Source: Spirochaetota bacterium (GTDB lineage: Bacteria; Spirochaetota; UBA4802; JAGODF01). Taken from it: a stretch of 34,017 nt of DNA. The DNA lies in the NCBI GenBank assembly GCA_026419015.1, contig JAOAAF010000022.1, positions 1 to 34,017 on the forward strand. The letters run 5' to 3'. The notes beneath the pieces are model-generated. The model did not search any database and was not told where the DNA came from. It saw nothing but the letters and a program-made list of their open reading frames with translations. Shown here piece by piece: positions 7,633-17,994 of this stretch (positions are counted from its first letter, which is position 1; every line of letters begins with the position of its first letter). A program made the translations under genes and the position numbers.

Positions 7633-10554
7633 ATGATACGAAAGAAAGAAACTGAAAAAAAACAGAAGGGAAAGATAGTTCGAAAAGATGAAACAATTCA
7701 AAAAAATGCTGCCCAGGCACATTTAAGCCCCGATGAAGAAAAAGGGGAAAGTTCGGTTGGCATTTCTCCGCCACGTCGCGTAAAAAAAAGCCGCATTGTG
7801 TTTAAAGTTGCAAAAATACTTTTGTTGTATGTTCCTCTTTGCGTGCTCTTTTTCGCAATTATTGGCATTGCAGGCCTTTCCATTTATCTTACTCCACAGC
7901 GCGCAGAGAAGCTTATTGTGGAACAATTCAATGCGCGCTCGTATGGCGACATTACTTTAAAGGTAAAGCGGTTTGGCCTTTTTAGAGGTTTTGAAATCGA
8001 AGATGTAATAATCCGCAATGGGGAAGAATTTGGCAGAACGCCTTTTGTGGAAATAAAAAGAATTGTGTGCGATTATCGGATTCTCCCAATGTTGGTGGGC
8101 AATGTGAGGATCAATGAAATCGGGATCTACCAGCCCCGAATCTATCTCAAAGAAAGAAACGGTGTGTGGAATGCCGCGCGTCTCATGAAACCAGGAGAGC
8201 CTCGCAAAGAAGAAGAGAAGCCAGAACCTGAAGAAGAGCCAAGAAAGGAATCGAGAGAAGAAATTTCTCTTCCGATTTCTGTTGAATTTTTGTTTAAATT
8301 CGTCTTGGAGGATTTGCGCGTTTATGCAGAAGGAAGTGGCATGAAAACATCGCTTGAGGGATTTTCGTGTGGGGTAGACGTTTATGTGCCTCCTTTTAAG
8401 AAAATACCTCTTTCGTCCATGGCGGTTTCGATATTCGAACGCATGAAGATTGAACTCAATCCCAAAGAAGAACTCAATCTGCATTTTGTGTCTGAGACGG
8501 CTGAAGTAAGCCCACCGTTGATATTGTTTTGGAAACTTGTGTACAAAAAACCACATACACCTGAAGAAGCTCCGCATTTTGAGAGTAGCCTGAAATTGGG
8601 TACTTATCGCACTCCGGTGCGATTTAAACGTGCACATTTAGCACCGCTTTCTTTTCTTGTATCGTACGATATGCTTTACAATCCAGCAAATGATCTTTTG
8701 AATCTTAATCATTTTACTATTTCTTTCTCCGGGAAAAAGCTTATAAGCCTTAGCGGGGAAGTGCGTGAAGTGACAACGCGTCAACGTTTCAACATCCGCA
8801 TGCTCGAAAGCAATATTTCGCTTACCGATTTATATCCGTACTACCGTAGCATTACAGGCGATACGGCGATGCGATTTGCCGGTAGCGTTTCTTTATATCC
8901 TTTCATTGTGAAAGGTGATCCAAAAAATATCGATGTCGATGGACAGCTTCGGATTGGGAACCTATATTTTAGAAATCCTGCAATCGAAGCGCGCGTCCCT
9001 GCTATGATGCTTGGCTATTCCGTGCGCATGCGCGGAAATGACGTCGCACTCCTTTCCGATTTAAAAATACCGCATTTTGATTATGTGCTCAACCGTGGGA
9101 AATCGGGTGACAATGGCCTTTTACTTTCCTTAAATGCGCAGTACAATTTAAAAAACCAATATTTGCTTTTAAACGATATCTCTATGAGATTTTATAGCCC
9201 GGCAAGTGGCAGGGATGCGCTAAAACTTGGGCTTAACGGAAAAGTCTCCCTTGCGCCCGTGATGGTTGGAAATGTGCGCATGGCGACGTTTCAATTCATG
9301 AAAGATCCCCTTTTGGAGATGGTGCCAAAGCCAATGGCGAGGGATTTGGGAACCGCTCTGGGTGCATTGAAGAATCCTGTAAATCTCGATCTTTCTACTG
9401 GGTTTCGTATGGACACGCGTACCATTGCTGCCGATGTGTTGCTTGCCTGTAAAATACCTGATTTTAAGATCAACGATTTGGTACTTACGGCAAATATAGA
9501 ACAAAACGCACTTCGAAAGATGCTGTTTATTCGGAAAGTGAATCTCTCAAGCAAGGAAAGGAATTTGAGCGTTGATGTCGGTGGTCAATTGGATTTGGAA
9601 AATCCACCGGGTAAGAATACCGATGTAGGGCTGCGTATTTCGCTTAATATGCCCGAGATGAAAGAGGTATTTGAGAAATGGGCTCTTTCCGGCAATGTAG
9701 AAATTACTGCTCGCCAAAAAGGGGATATTAAAACGGGAGTTGCTTTGGGAGCAGTGAAAATTGCTCATCTGAATGTAAAGAATCCAGAAAAAAAAGTGCA
9801 CATTGAGGATTTTAATTTGAATTTTCCATTTGAATACAATCACAAAATTCGGTTAAGCGAGTCGAGGATTGCCGTCGATAAAAGCACCTTGCTCGAAACT
9901 GCGTTTTTCCGAGACAGGGACAATTTTACCATCAAGTCCATTTCCATAAAACATCCTGCGCGGGACATTTCTTTTCAAATAATTAAAGATTTTTCGGCAA
10001 CGATGTTTTTCCGCGACAACACCTTTGAAATTCCTACCATGAAGGCGTATGTGATGGGAGGCGGTTTTTATGGGCGCAATATCCTCTTCGCTCTTCGCGA
10101 TTTTAAAACCGATAATATGGAATATAGCCTTACATTGGATGTGACAAATGTCGACATTGGGCTATTGGATGAGCCAAATCCTCAGAAAAGGACTCGCGAT
10201 GCTGAGCTTTCATTAAACGCGCAGTTTAAAGGGCGAGGCGTGGATGTCAAAAAAGAACTGACGCCCGTCGGTTACATTAATATTCATAAAATTGGAGATA
10301 AATTTGCTAATCGGTTGTTGAAAGGGCTTTCAAGCGAGAAAGGAAGATCGAAATTGGGAATTGCCCAATATCCAGTTGATAACTCAATGATGGTGAGCGG
10401 TTTTAATTTCAATCTCGATAAGGGATTGGTCTATACTACTGTAACGTTCAATCGCAAAGCGATTGGGTGGTTGGTGGGCATTGAACAAAATAAGGTTCAG
10501 TTTGAAAGAATAAAGTTGCAAGAATATCTTCGCAACATATTAGGAGGAGATTGA
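7633..10554 (+). CDS. AsmA-like / YdbH-type large envelope protein (putative intermembrane lipid transport)
   Basis: 973 aa, cytosolic basic N-terminus, one TM (ILLLYVPLCVLFFAIIGIAGLSIYL), long beta-rich AsmA/DUF748-style body; adjacent DUF1318 gene. Confidence 0.65.
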   Translation: MIRKKETEKKQKGKIVRKDETIQKNAAQAHLSPDEEKGESSVGISPPRRVKKSRIVFKVAKILLLYVPLCVLFFAIIGIAGLSIYLTPQRAEKLIVEQFNARSYGDITLKVKRFGLFRGFEIEDVIIRNGEEFGRTPFVEIKRIVCDYRILPMLVGNVRINEIGIYQPRIYLKERNGVWNAARLMKPGEPRKEEEKPEPEEEPRKESREEISLPISVEFLFKFVLEDLRVYAEGSGMKTSLEGFSCGVDVYVPPFKKIPLSSMAVSIFERMKIELNPKEELNLHFVSETAEVSPPLILFWKLVYKKPHTPEEAPHFESSLKLGTYRTPVRFKRAHLAPLSFLVSYDMLYNPANDLLNLNHFTISFSGKKLISLSGEVREVTTRQRFNIRMLESNISLTDLYPYYRSITGDTAMRFAGSVSLYPFIVKGDPKNIDVDGQLRIGNLYFRNPAIEARVPAMMLGYSVRMRGNDVALLSDLKIPHFDYVLNRGKSGDNGLLLSLNAQYNLKNQYLLLNDISMRFYSPASGRDALKLGLNGKVSLAPVMVGNVRMATFQFMKDPLLEMVPKPMARDLGTALGALKNPVNLDLSTGFRMDTRTIAADVLLACKIPDFKINDLVLTANIEQNALRKMLFIRKVNLSSKERNLSVDVGGQLDLENPPGKNTDVGLRISLNMPEMKEVFEKWALSGNVEITARQKGDIKTGVALGAVKIAHLNVKNPEKKVHIEDFNLNFPFEYNHKIRLSESRIAVDKSTLLETAFFRDRDNFTIKSISIKHPARDISFQIIKDFSATMFFRDNTFEIPTMKAYVMGGGFYGRNILFALRDFKTDNMEYSLTLDVTNVDIGLLDEPNPQKRTRDAELSLNAQFKGRGVDVKKELTPVGYINIHKIGDKFANRLLKGLSSEKGRSKLGIAQYPVDNSMMVSGFNFNLDKGLVYTTVTFNRKAIGWLVGIEQNKVQFERIKLQEYLRNILGGD

Positions 10555-11141
10555 TGCGCATCGGAATAATTATTCTTTTTTTGATAATTTCTATGTGGGT
10601 ACTCGTTGGGTGTACCTCGATGAGTGAAATCCCAAGTTGTTGTTGGATTGCGCCTCCAGATATTCACCTCACAGGACAGAAGACAGCAATAGAACGTCAA
10701 ATTGTGGGCGATTTTAGGGAAATCGAAAAGGAAGCATGGATTGTTTCATCTGTTCAAACAGGAATTTCGCCAGGAAAGTTGCAAAGAGATGAAGAAATGT
10801 TTAACGCATTTAAGGTAAGAAATGAACTCGCTGCTGAAATACGGAGATTGAAAGACGAGGGAGCAATCGGTGAAGCGAATAGCGGTTATCTTGCCTATAT
10901 AGGTACGGCGGAATATGAGAACGACACTACCAGAAAGAAAGCATTGCAGTCAATAATTGCGAAGGAAAACGATGCGCGAAAAATAATATTTACACGAAGC
11001 CTCGTGAGAGCAGGGATTGCTAATCCTACGGTTGAGCAAATTAACGCATTTGGGAAAAAGTTCGCTGAAGAACAGCGGGCATTTGCGAAGGAAAACGATT
11101 GGATTCAGGAGGCTGGAGGGCGATGGATACGAAAAAAATAA
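10554..11141 (+). CDS. Lipoprotein, DUF1318 (YdbL)-like
   Basis: Lipobox WVLVGCTSM; PPDIHLTGQKTAIERQIVGDFREIEKEAWIVSSV, and GAIGEANSGYL...IIAKENDARKIIF resembling YdbL 'GEqrNGYLg...N..R...Y..iA'. ATG follows the AsmA stop (TGATG overlap). Confidence 0.7.
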   Translation: MRIGIIILFLIISMWVLVGCTSMSEIPSCCWIAPPDIHLTGQKTAIERQIVGDFREIEKEAWIVSSVQTGISPGKLQRDEEMFNAFKVRNELAAEIRRLKDEGAIGEANSGYLAYIGTAEYENDTTRKKALQSIIAKENDARKIIFTRSLVRAGIANPTVEQINAFGKKFAEEQRAFAKENDWIQEAGGRWIRKK

Positions 11142-14100
11142 CCGCAGCTGTTGCGTTTTGTAGCGTTGCAGTTGTGCTGATAATCTTACTTGCATCGTGT
11201 GGGGGGAGAACGCGACGAGAGGTCCGTTTTAGTTATGGGACAATTCTTCGCAACGAATTCATTTATAATGTGGGGAAAGTGGTACCAGTTACAATTGAAC
11301 AAACAATCGAGTTTGATGGCATTTTCTCTGAAGATGGTCAGTATTTATTTTACGCATCGGATAAACAGCAAGGAAATTTCGATATATACCTTCGCGCTCT
11401 CGACGATATCACAATGGTGAGAATTACCTCGCACCCTGCGAAAGATTATTCCCCCGCGATTTCGCCCGACGGGAAGCGGCTCGCATTTGTGAGTTTGCGA
11501 GAAGATCCCGAAGGGGATATCTTTGTTGTTGACATCAATCCAACTGCGTTGTTAGACAAGGCGGCGCAATCTCCTACCGATGTTCCATCGCTTGATGGGA
11601 AATCGAAAAACCTCACGCAATATCAGGATCCCGTCACAAAGGATATTCGAATCATTCGCGATGCATCGCCTTCATGGTCACCCGATAGCCAGTGGATTGC
11701 CTTTTCTTCAAATCGCGATGGCATCGATAACGTATGGATGATTCAGCGCAACGGGAAAAATCTCACCCAAATTACAAAAAAAGGCGGCCTTTTCCCGCGG
11801 TTTTCGCCGGATGGAAAGAAGCTCATTTACATTTCGTATGAGGACGAGAAAGGGAAGGGGGATATTTACATTAAAGATCTCATTACCGGAAAGGAACAGC
11901 GCATTACTGCAACCCCGCATATTGAATTGCATCCCTGTTTTATGAGCAACAACGACGAGATTGTATATACATTTATCGATCGAGATACAAACGGAGATGG
12001 AAAAATTAACTTAAAGGATGCTTCGCTGATAATGTATAAGAATCTCAAAAGCGGCTTGGAATATCCCCTTACGCTGAGATCGCAGAACTCGTTTATGCCG
12101 CGCTTTAGCCAGGCGTTAAAAAAACTCAATGAGCGATTTTTCAATGTAATCATTTTTTCCGACCAAATTGGGGAAAACATTAACATTAACATTATCCCCG
12201 AAGAAGGGGTAATTCCCAAAAAAAGCAATGCGCAAACGCAATACGAATTAGCACAGACATATCTTACCGAGTATGATGATAAAGAACGGTATCTGCTATG
12301 CCTCGAGAGAGCATATCATTTCTTTGGCGATAAAAAGGATAATGCCTCAGTTATTTTCGTTGGAAAGTCGCTCGTGGAAGCAGCAAAAGCATTCCGCGAT
12401 GTAAAGAATTTAAGCGAAGCTGAAAGAATTGAAAAATTATTATCTTCTATTTCTAAAGATGTTTATGATTACCGTTCTGTCATGGCACGGTATTTGAATG
12501 CAGTGTCGAAAGGCATATCGGGAGAGAAGGTTCTTTTGGATGCGATTGCGGTTACTGCGCGCGAGGCAAAGTATTCTGAATATTTGCCGTATTTGCTTGA
12601 AGAATTGGGCGATGAACAAAAGCGATTGGGGAAAAGAGATGCTGCGTTGGAAACGTATAAAAAAGTGTTATTGGAAAATCCGAAATATGGCCGGACGGAA
12701 ATTATAAATTTTAAAATTGCCGATTTACAATACCAAATTGTGTTGCCTGAATTGCCAGAGGCATACGAAAGAGCAATAAACTCTGAACGCGAATATATTA
12801 AAATCGCTGCAGCGAAACAAATAATCAAAATTTTTTCAGCGGAGCCAAATATTAGCAAGCGCATACGCGTTGCTGAAGGCATATTGTCGAAAGTAGCAAA
12901 GAAGGAATCCGACAACATTATTCCCCTCATGCAATATATATTGGGCGAAGCGTATGTGGCGAATAGCGATTATGCAAAGGCGAAAACGTATCTTCAAAAT
13001 GCTGTGTCAAAAGTGAGCAAAACAAATTATTTATTCTATAAAGCGAATAAACTCTTAGGGGATATTGCGCACCGCCAATCGGATTTTGAATCGATGGAAA
13101 AATATTATTATCAAAATCTCAAAAATTACCTTTTCCGCTGGAAGCAATCGGATTTTCGCGATATCCTCACAAGGCTTGTTGATTACTATGAAGATCAAGG
13201 GGCGCGCTATCTTGCTGAAAAGAAAGAAGCGCGTGCTGCTGAAATATATGAAAAGTACATTGAGGTTGTTACAACCGCACATTTGTTGCGCGAATTCGAC
13301 GATATATATCAAGCGTACGGTTCGCGCGCCCACGTGTTGTACATAGATTCATTTGCGAGGACATCTGAAAAAGAAAAACTTTTATCCCTTGAAGCGAAGT
13401 ACACCGACAAGCTTTCGATTGCCCGGTTAAATTACGACAAAGCATATCTATATGGCCTTGGTTATATTTACACAAAACTCGGATTGCTATACGATGAAGG
13501 AACAGGTGAGAGTTTAGAAAAATCGCTTGAGTCTTTTAAGAAAAGCCTCGACCAACTCGCATGGGCGCTTTTTATGGACGATACGTATGTGGAACCATAC
13601 ATACTTCGTGGGTGGATTAGTCAATATATCGATTTGCGCCGAAAGGAACTTGGCGAAAGCAAACAATCCGTATTTGATAAATTCTTTCCGCGATTCTTGT
13701 GGGAAGCAAATGTCCCCTTGTATGAGCGCGCCCTCGCTGCAAACGATGAAACAAAAAATCCAGAAGGCGAAGGAAATATTCACCTAAATTTAGCAAATAC
13801 ATATTTTCTGCTGAATAATTATCCACAGGCGCTTCGACATTTTGAAAAAGCGAAAGAGTATAAGAGGGAATTCGCTTCGCCAATCCAGGAAGCGCTTTTC
13901 CATTTTCATATGGGCGTATGTTACTGGCAAAACGATAAAATCGAAGAAGCGCGCGAACAAATGCGAAGAACGCTTTTGATATATAATTCGCTTGCACAAA
14001 AATATGGATACGATCGCTTTAAAGAACAAGTTTATACGCTCTATCGGTATTTTGCACTTTTTGATAGAGTTGAAAGAAATTTTCATCATGCAATACATTG

Positions 14101-16453
14101 GTACAATGAACTTCTTGCCCATGCAGAAAAGAATAAAATTTCAATCGATAGATCTCGCATCTATCAAGAGATTGCACATTGTTATAGAGAATTGGGAAAT
14201 CGCCAGAAATCTCTCGAATATCTCGATCGTGCTGATGAACTAATAGCGCATGAGACTGATAAGGAAAAAACATACAAATTGCGATTTAAGGTATTGGGTA
14301 TTGGCCCAATAAGCTTTATCGATTTAGGCCCCGATACGGTAGTGATTGGCGATAATCGCTTATACGAAGAGTTGACCGCAGAGTATAAAAATATCTTAAG
14401 CCTTTCCATGCGAGAAGAATTGCACTACGATGCAGGCGATTATGCTTCAGCGATAAACTATTTAAAGAAAAAGCTTGCTTGCTGGGAGAAAAAAAATCAC
14501 CGCCTAAATAAAATCGGCAAAGTGCGCACCTTGAATAATATTGGCTTTTGTTACTACAAAATGGGTTATTTCGATAAAGCTCTCGAATATTTCAAAAGTG
14601 GGTGGGATTATGCTTCGCGCGATGATGTAAATGATCTCGAAGGTGTTTTTAATACAATTTTAAATTACTCAAATCTTTGCACAATACTTTTCGAACGGGG
14701 AAAAGATGTGCTGGGGAATTCATTTGATGTTGTAATTCGAGAAATTTCGAGATACAGGGACAATTATGAAAATCAAAAATTCGAGACCGATTTAGCGACA
14801 AAGCAAAAAGAGATGAAACTAAAAAAACAAGAGCTTACGCGCGAAGATGTTGATGCGATCCGCAGGAATGCAAAAACCGCTGCAGATGAGATTTATCATC
14901 AATTGGAAGTAGCACTCGGTTCGTTAAAATTTGCAAAAGCAGAACTTTTAATTGAAGAGCATGAAGTTGAAGGAATCGATCCGCATCGCTATTATCGGCA
15001 AAATCAGAAAATATATGATCTTTACGCTGAAGCGCTTCAACATTTTCAAAAATCGCTCGAATATGCTGATAAACATAAAAACAGTAAAGTAAAGTGCAAA
15101 CTGTTGATGAATATCGCGTCGTGCCACCAAAAACTTGGAGCCTATGAAGACGCATATGATGCGCTCGGGCGAGCCGAAACGATTGCAAACACTTTTGCAT
15201 ATTCAGATCTCATATGGGTGGTGTACTATAAGCTAGCAGAATTTTTGCATCGATACGGAGTTCATGTCGAAAAAGCTGCAATGCAAATGGCACGCGAATA
15301 TTACAACAAAGCAATCGATGAGCTCATTGCATGCCCACAATGCAATGCATCGCAGGTACACTATGCACAAATGCTTTTCGATAGCTTCACGCGCTTTTTG
15401 CTCGAAGAAGGGCAATGGAAAGAAGCATTTGAAGTTATGGAGAAGGGGTACGCGGTTAAACGCGCGATGAGTATCTCGGGTGCTGGCTGGGATTTTTATG
15501 ATCGTTCCCATAAGGAAAAATTCGATGCACACAGAATGTTAATTCGTGAGTTATCCGATGCGCGCGCGAACTTTTCAGCACTTTTAGAAGCAGGAGAGTC
15601 GCGAGATTCGGAAAAGGCAAGGCGAGCCCAAAAAATAATTTCCGAAAAGATTAATCGACTTCGCGAACACGAGAACATGCTCAAGAAGGATTCTTCACTC
15701 TTTTCATCATTTTTGGCCGTAGGAAATCCACAGGTTTTTTCTCCAACAAATGCTGTTGTTGTTGGATTTTTTAGTCTAAAAGAAAAAATTGGCGCATGGA
15801 GATTGGATTCGAACCTTTCGTATACTGAATTGAAGGCGAAAAATGCACACGAGGGTGAAAAAAGTGTTCGCGACTATCTAATGTCATTGTGCGGGAATCA
15901 GACAAAACGATGTTTTGTAGTGTTAAATAGTACTGCACTTTCTGTTTTGTCTCCTTCATCGCTCCAGCAATTCCCAGCGTTTACCTTTGTGCCTTCATTC
16001 GAACGCGCGAGATATTTTGCGATGAATGATAAACCGTTTACTAATGCCGTGGTAGCGGGTGGGAAAAAATTAATATCAGTTCTTCGAGGCGATAAAGAGT
16101 TATCTGGCATTCATATCGATGAGTATCGCGATATCTCAACTGACCTTGCAACTTATTCGATAATCGTCGCAGGGGAAGATGAATTTTCCATAGAGCCTTC
16201 GATTCTCTTTAAAAGAAAGCATTCGCCAGGATTATATATCGCTCGCTTTATGCCGCAGTCATTTGAACGGATGATATTGTGTACCGAGGCTGCATTATAT
16301 GCGGGATGTAAGGGTATAATTTTTCATAATCTTTCCAATGAAGGGAAAATTGCGAAGCTAATTGCGACGTTGCGTACAAAATCCCTTTCTGATGCGATGC
16401 GCAATTTTACCGATGGAAATATCGTTCCCATCGGAAGAGGAATTATCGAATAA
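11123..16453 (+). CDS. Giant lipoprotein: TolB-like WD40/PD40 propeller + long TPR solenoid + possible CHAT-like C-terminal domain
   Basis: MDTKKITAAVAFCSVAVVLIILLASCGG (lipobox); PSWSPDSQWIAFSSNRDGIDNVWMIQRNGKNLTQIT and FPRFSPDGKKLIYIS PD40 repeats; numerous TPR-like motifs; C-terminal ~250 aa CHAT-like in spacing. Internal ATG 11123 preceded by GGAGG preferred over 11099. Confidence 0.8.
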   Translation: MDTKKITAAVAFCSVAVVLIILLASCGGRTRREVRFSYGTILRNEFIYNVGKVVPVTIEQTIEFDGIFSEDGQYLFYASDKQQGNFDIYLRALDDITMVRITSHPAKDYSPAISPDGKRLAFVSLREDPEGDIFVVDINPTALLDKAAQSPTDVPSLDGKSKNLTQYQDPVTKDIRIIRDASPSWSPDSQWIAFSSNRDGIDNVWMIQRNGKNLTQITKKGGLFPRFSPDGKKLIYISYEDEKGKGDIYIKDLITGKEQRITATPHIELHPCFMSNNDEIVYTFIDRDTNGDGKINLKDASLIMYKNLKSGLEYPLTLRSQNSFMPRFSQALKKLNERFFNVIIFSDQIGENININIIPEEGVIPKKSNAQTQYELAQTYLTEYDDKERYLLCLERAYHFFGDKKDNASVIFVGKSLVEAAKAFRDVKNLSEAERIEKLLSSISKDVYDYRSVMARYLNAVSKGISGEKVLLDAIAVTAREAKYSEYLPYLLEELGDEQKRLGKRDAALETYKKVLLENPKYGRTEIINFKIADLQYQIVLPELPEAYERAINSEREYIKIAAAKQIIKIFSAEPNISKRIRVAEGILSKVAKKESDNIIPLMQYILGEAYVANSDYAKAKTYLQNAVSKVSKTNYLFYKANKLLGDIAHRQSDFESMEKYYYQNLKNYLFRWKQSDFRDILTRLVDYYEDQGARYLAEKKEARAAEIYEKYIEVVTTAHLLREFDDIYQAYGSRAHVLYIDSFARTSEKEKLLSLEAKYTDKLSIARLNYDKAYLYGLGYIYTKLGLLYDEGTGESLEKSLESFKKSLDQLAWALFMDDTYVEPYILRGWISQYIDLRRKELGESKQSVFDKFFPRFLWEANVPLYERALAANDETKNPEGEGNIHLNLANTYFLLNNYPQALRHFEKAKEYKREFASPIQEALFHFHMGVCYWQNDKIEEAREQMRRTLLIYNSLAQKYGYDRFKEQVYTLYRYFALFDRVERNFHHAIHWYNELLAHAEKNKISIDRSRIYQEIAHCYRELGNRQKSLEYLDRADELIAHETDKEKTYKLRFKVLGIGPISFIDLGPDTVVIGDNRLYEELTAEYKNILSLSMREELHYDAGDYASAINYLKKKLACWEKKNHRLNKIGKVRTLNNIGFCYYKMGYFDKALEYFKSGWDYASRDDVNDLEGVFNTILNYSNLCTILFERGKDVLGNSFDVVIREISRYRDNYENQKFETDLATKQKEMKLKKQELTREDVDAIRRNAKTAADEIYHQLEVALGSLKFAKAELLIEEHEVEGIDPHRYYRQNQKIYDLYAEALQHFQKSLEYADKHKNSKVKCKLLMNIASCHQKLGAYEDAYDALGRAETIANTFAYSDLIWVVYYKLAEFLHRYGVHVEKAAMQMAREYYNKAIDELIACPQCNASQVHYAQMLFDSFTRFLLEEGQWKEAFEVMEKGYAVKRAMSISGAGWDFYDRSHKEKFDAHRMLIRELSDARANFSALLEAGESRDSEKARRAQKIISEKINRLREHENMLKKDSSLFSSFLAVGNPQVFSPTNAVVVGFFSLKEKIGAWRLDSNLSYTELKAKNAHEGEKSVRDYLMSLCGNQTKRCFVVLNSTALSVLSPSSLQQFPAFTFVPSFERARYFAMNDKPFTNAVVAGGKKLISVLRGDKELSGIHIDEYRDISTDLATYSIIVAGEDEFSIEPSILFKRKHSPGLYIARFMPQSFERMILCTEAALYAGCKGIIFHNLSNEGKIAKLIATLRTKSLSDAMRNFTDGNIVPIGRGIIE

Positions 16454-16884
16454 TTTTTTAACTTCGCGTTTGGGATGATTTTCATCACCATACTTTTCAG
16501 ATGCATGCAATAATCTAAAACGCTTATTCCTGGCATCGCAATACTCACCATTTTTTTGATTTCGCATTTCAGCAGTGAAGGTTCCCCCTTTATAATATAT
16601 TTCGCATTTTGACCATAATTTGCCCTATTGCACCATCGGAATGTGCCACATCAAACGTGACATTGCGACATTTTGCGCTTGATATCCACCATCTTGTGCT
16701 TGACGGAAAAGTGCCTGTTGAAAGAAATGTCGTAAAAACGTAAATCAATTGTTAATATTCATTTACGGGGATTGATGTTCATTATATTTTATAAAACATT
16801 ATTTATATTTAGTAAATATTAATAACCCATTTAAAACAGCGGGTGGTGTGCGAAGGGGATAATTTTTTGGGGAGGTGGAAAGTT

Positions 16885-17976
16885 ATGTATAATTACAACG
16901 GCGAAGCGTTAAAAAATCTTCGGATCGATGATACGTCAATTTTGGATCGGTTGGTGGACTTTGAATCGGCACGAAAAGCGCACCTTACAAAAGATCACTC
17001 GAAGCGCGACAAACGGATGTCGCTTACTGAAGCAATTGCAGAGTTTGTAAAGGATGACGATATTTGTACTGATTCTGGTTTTGCGTATGTGCGCACGCCG
17101 CATCAAGCATATTTTGAAATAATGCGGCAAGGCAAGAAGAATTTGCAGTTCATCGGATCCCCTAATACGAATCATAGCTACATGATCAACTTTGGGGTAT
17201 GCCGCTACTCGCATAATTCGTATGTGGGAGCAGAGATGCGCGGGACCGATCGCAATTATTCGCGGAATCTGAAGGAGGGGAAAGTAAAAATCCTTTCCGA
17301 GTGGAGCCATGGATCAATGGCGCAGGGATTTAAAGCCGCACAACTTGGAATGCCGGGTGTGTTTAGCAAGCAGCTTTTAGGTTCTGACATTGTGCGTTAC
17401 AATCCATATGTAAAGGTGATGCAAAATCCAGGAAGAAAAGATCACGATCCAGTGGTGTTCATTCCCGCTTTGTATCCGGATGTTACTATCATTCATGTAC
17501 ATGCTGCAGATCGCTATGGCAATGCACGCGTTTATGGTCCAACGGTCAACGATGCGGCGCTTGCCGCTGCGGCGCGTAAGGTGATTATCACTGCAGAAGA
17601 GATTGTTCCGGAAATCGATATTCGCTATAACAACAAGGGCGTGATCATTCCTTTTATGTATGTGGATGCGGTTGTAGAGTTGCCGTTTGGCGCTGTGCCA
17701 GGGAATATGCCGGGATTGTACTATTGGTCGCGCCAGTGGTGGGAAAAGTTTTTACGTTATGGGACACTTTCCGAGGAGAACCTGCGCTCTTTTATGGAGT
17801 ATTGGATATTCGATTGCAAAGATCAATTCGATTTCGTAAACAAACTCGGCGGTGCAAAATGGATTGCTGCTGCACGTCGGCTGACAAAAACCGTTGAGTA
17901 CGATAACGAAGATGCGGGTTATGACTATTCGTATGAAGAGTATCGGCCTGGCCATGACACCGGAATATATTACTAA
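16885..17976 (+). CDS. gctA: CoA-transferase subunit A, glutaconate-CoA-transferase type
   Basis: LTEAIAEFVKDDDICTDSGFAYVRTPHQAYFEIMRQGKKNLQFIGSPNT..., VTIIHVHAADRYGNARVYGP; GGAGG RBS before ATG 16885. Confidence 0.85.
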   Translation: MYNYNGEALKNLRIDDTSILDRLVDFESARKAHLTKDHSKRDKRMSLTEAIAEFVKDDDICTDSGFAYVRTPHQAYFEIMRQGKKNLQFIGSPNTNHSYMINFGVCRYSHNSYVGAEMRGTDRNYSRNLKEGKVKILSEWSHGSMAQGFKAAQLGMPGVFSKQLLGSDIVRYNPYVKVMQNPGRKDHDPVVFIPALYPDVTIIHVHAADRYGNARVYGPTVNDAALAAAARKVIITAEEIVPEIDIRYNNKGVIIPFMYVDAVVELPFGAVPGNMPGLYYWSRQWWEKFLRYGTLSEENLRSFMEYWIFDCKDQFDFVNKLGGAKWIAAARRLTKTVEYDNEDAGYDYSYEEYRPGHDTGIYY

Positions 17977-17994
17977 TCGCAAGCGAGGAGGAAT

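Noticed and set aside
7957-8637. 226-aa minus-strand ORF
   Set aside because: Antisense to the AsmA-like gene; F/R/H/C-rich composition, no RBS or family resemblance.
15690-16453. Active CHAT protease and a type III-E CRISPR/Craspase link
   Set aside because: No catalytic His/Cys motif seen and no cas genes or CRISPR repeats in the window.
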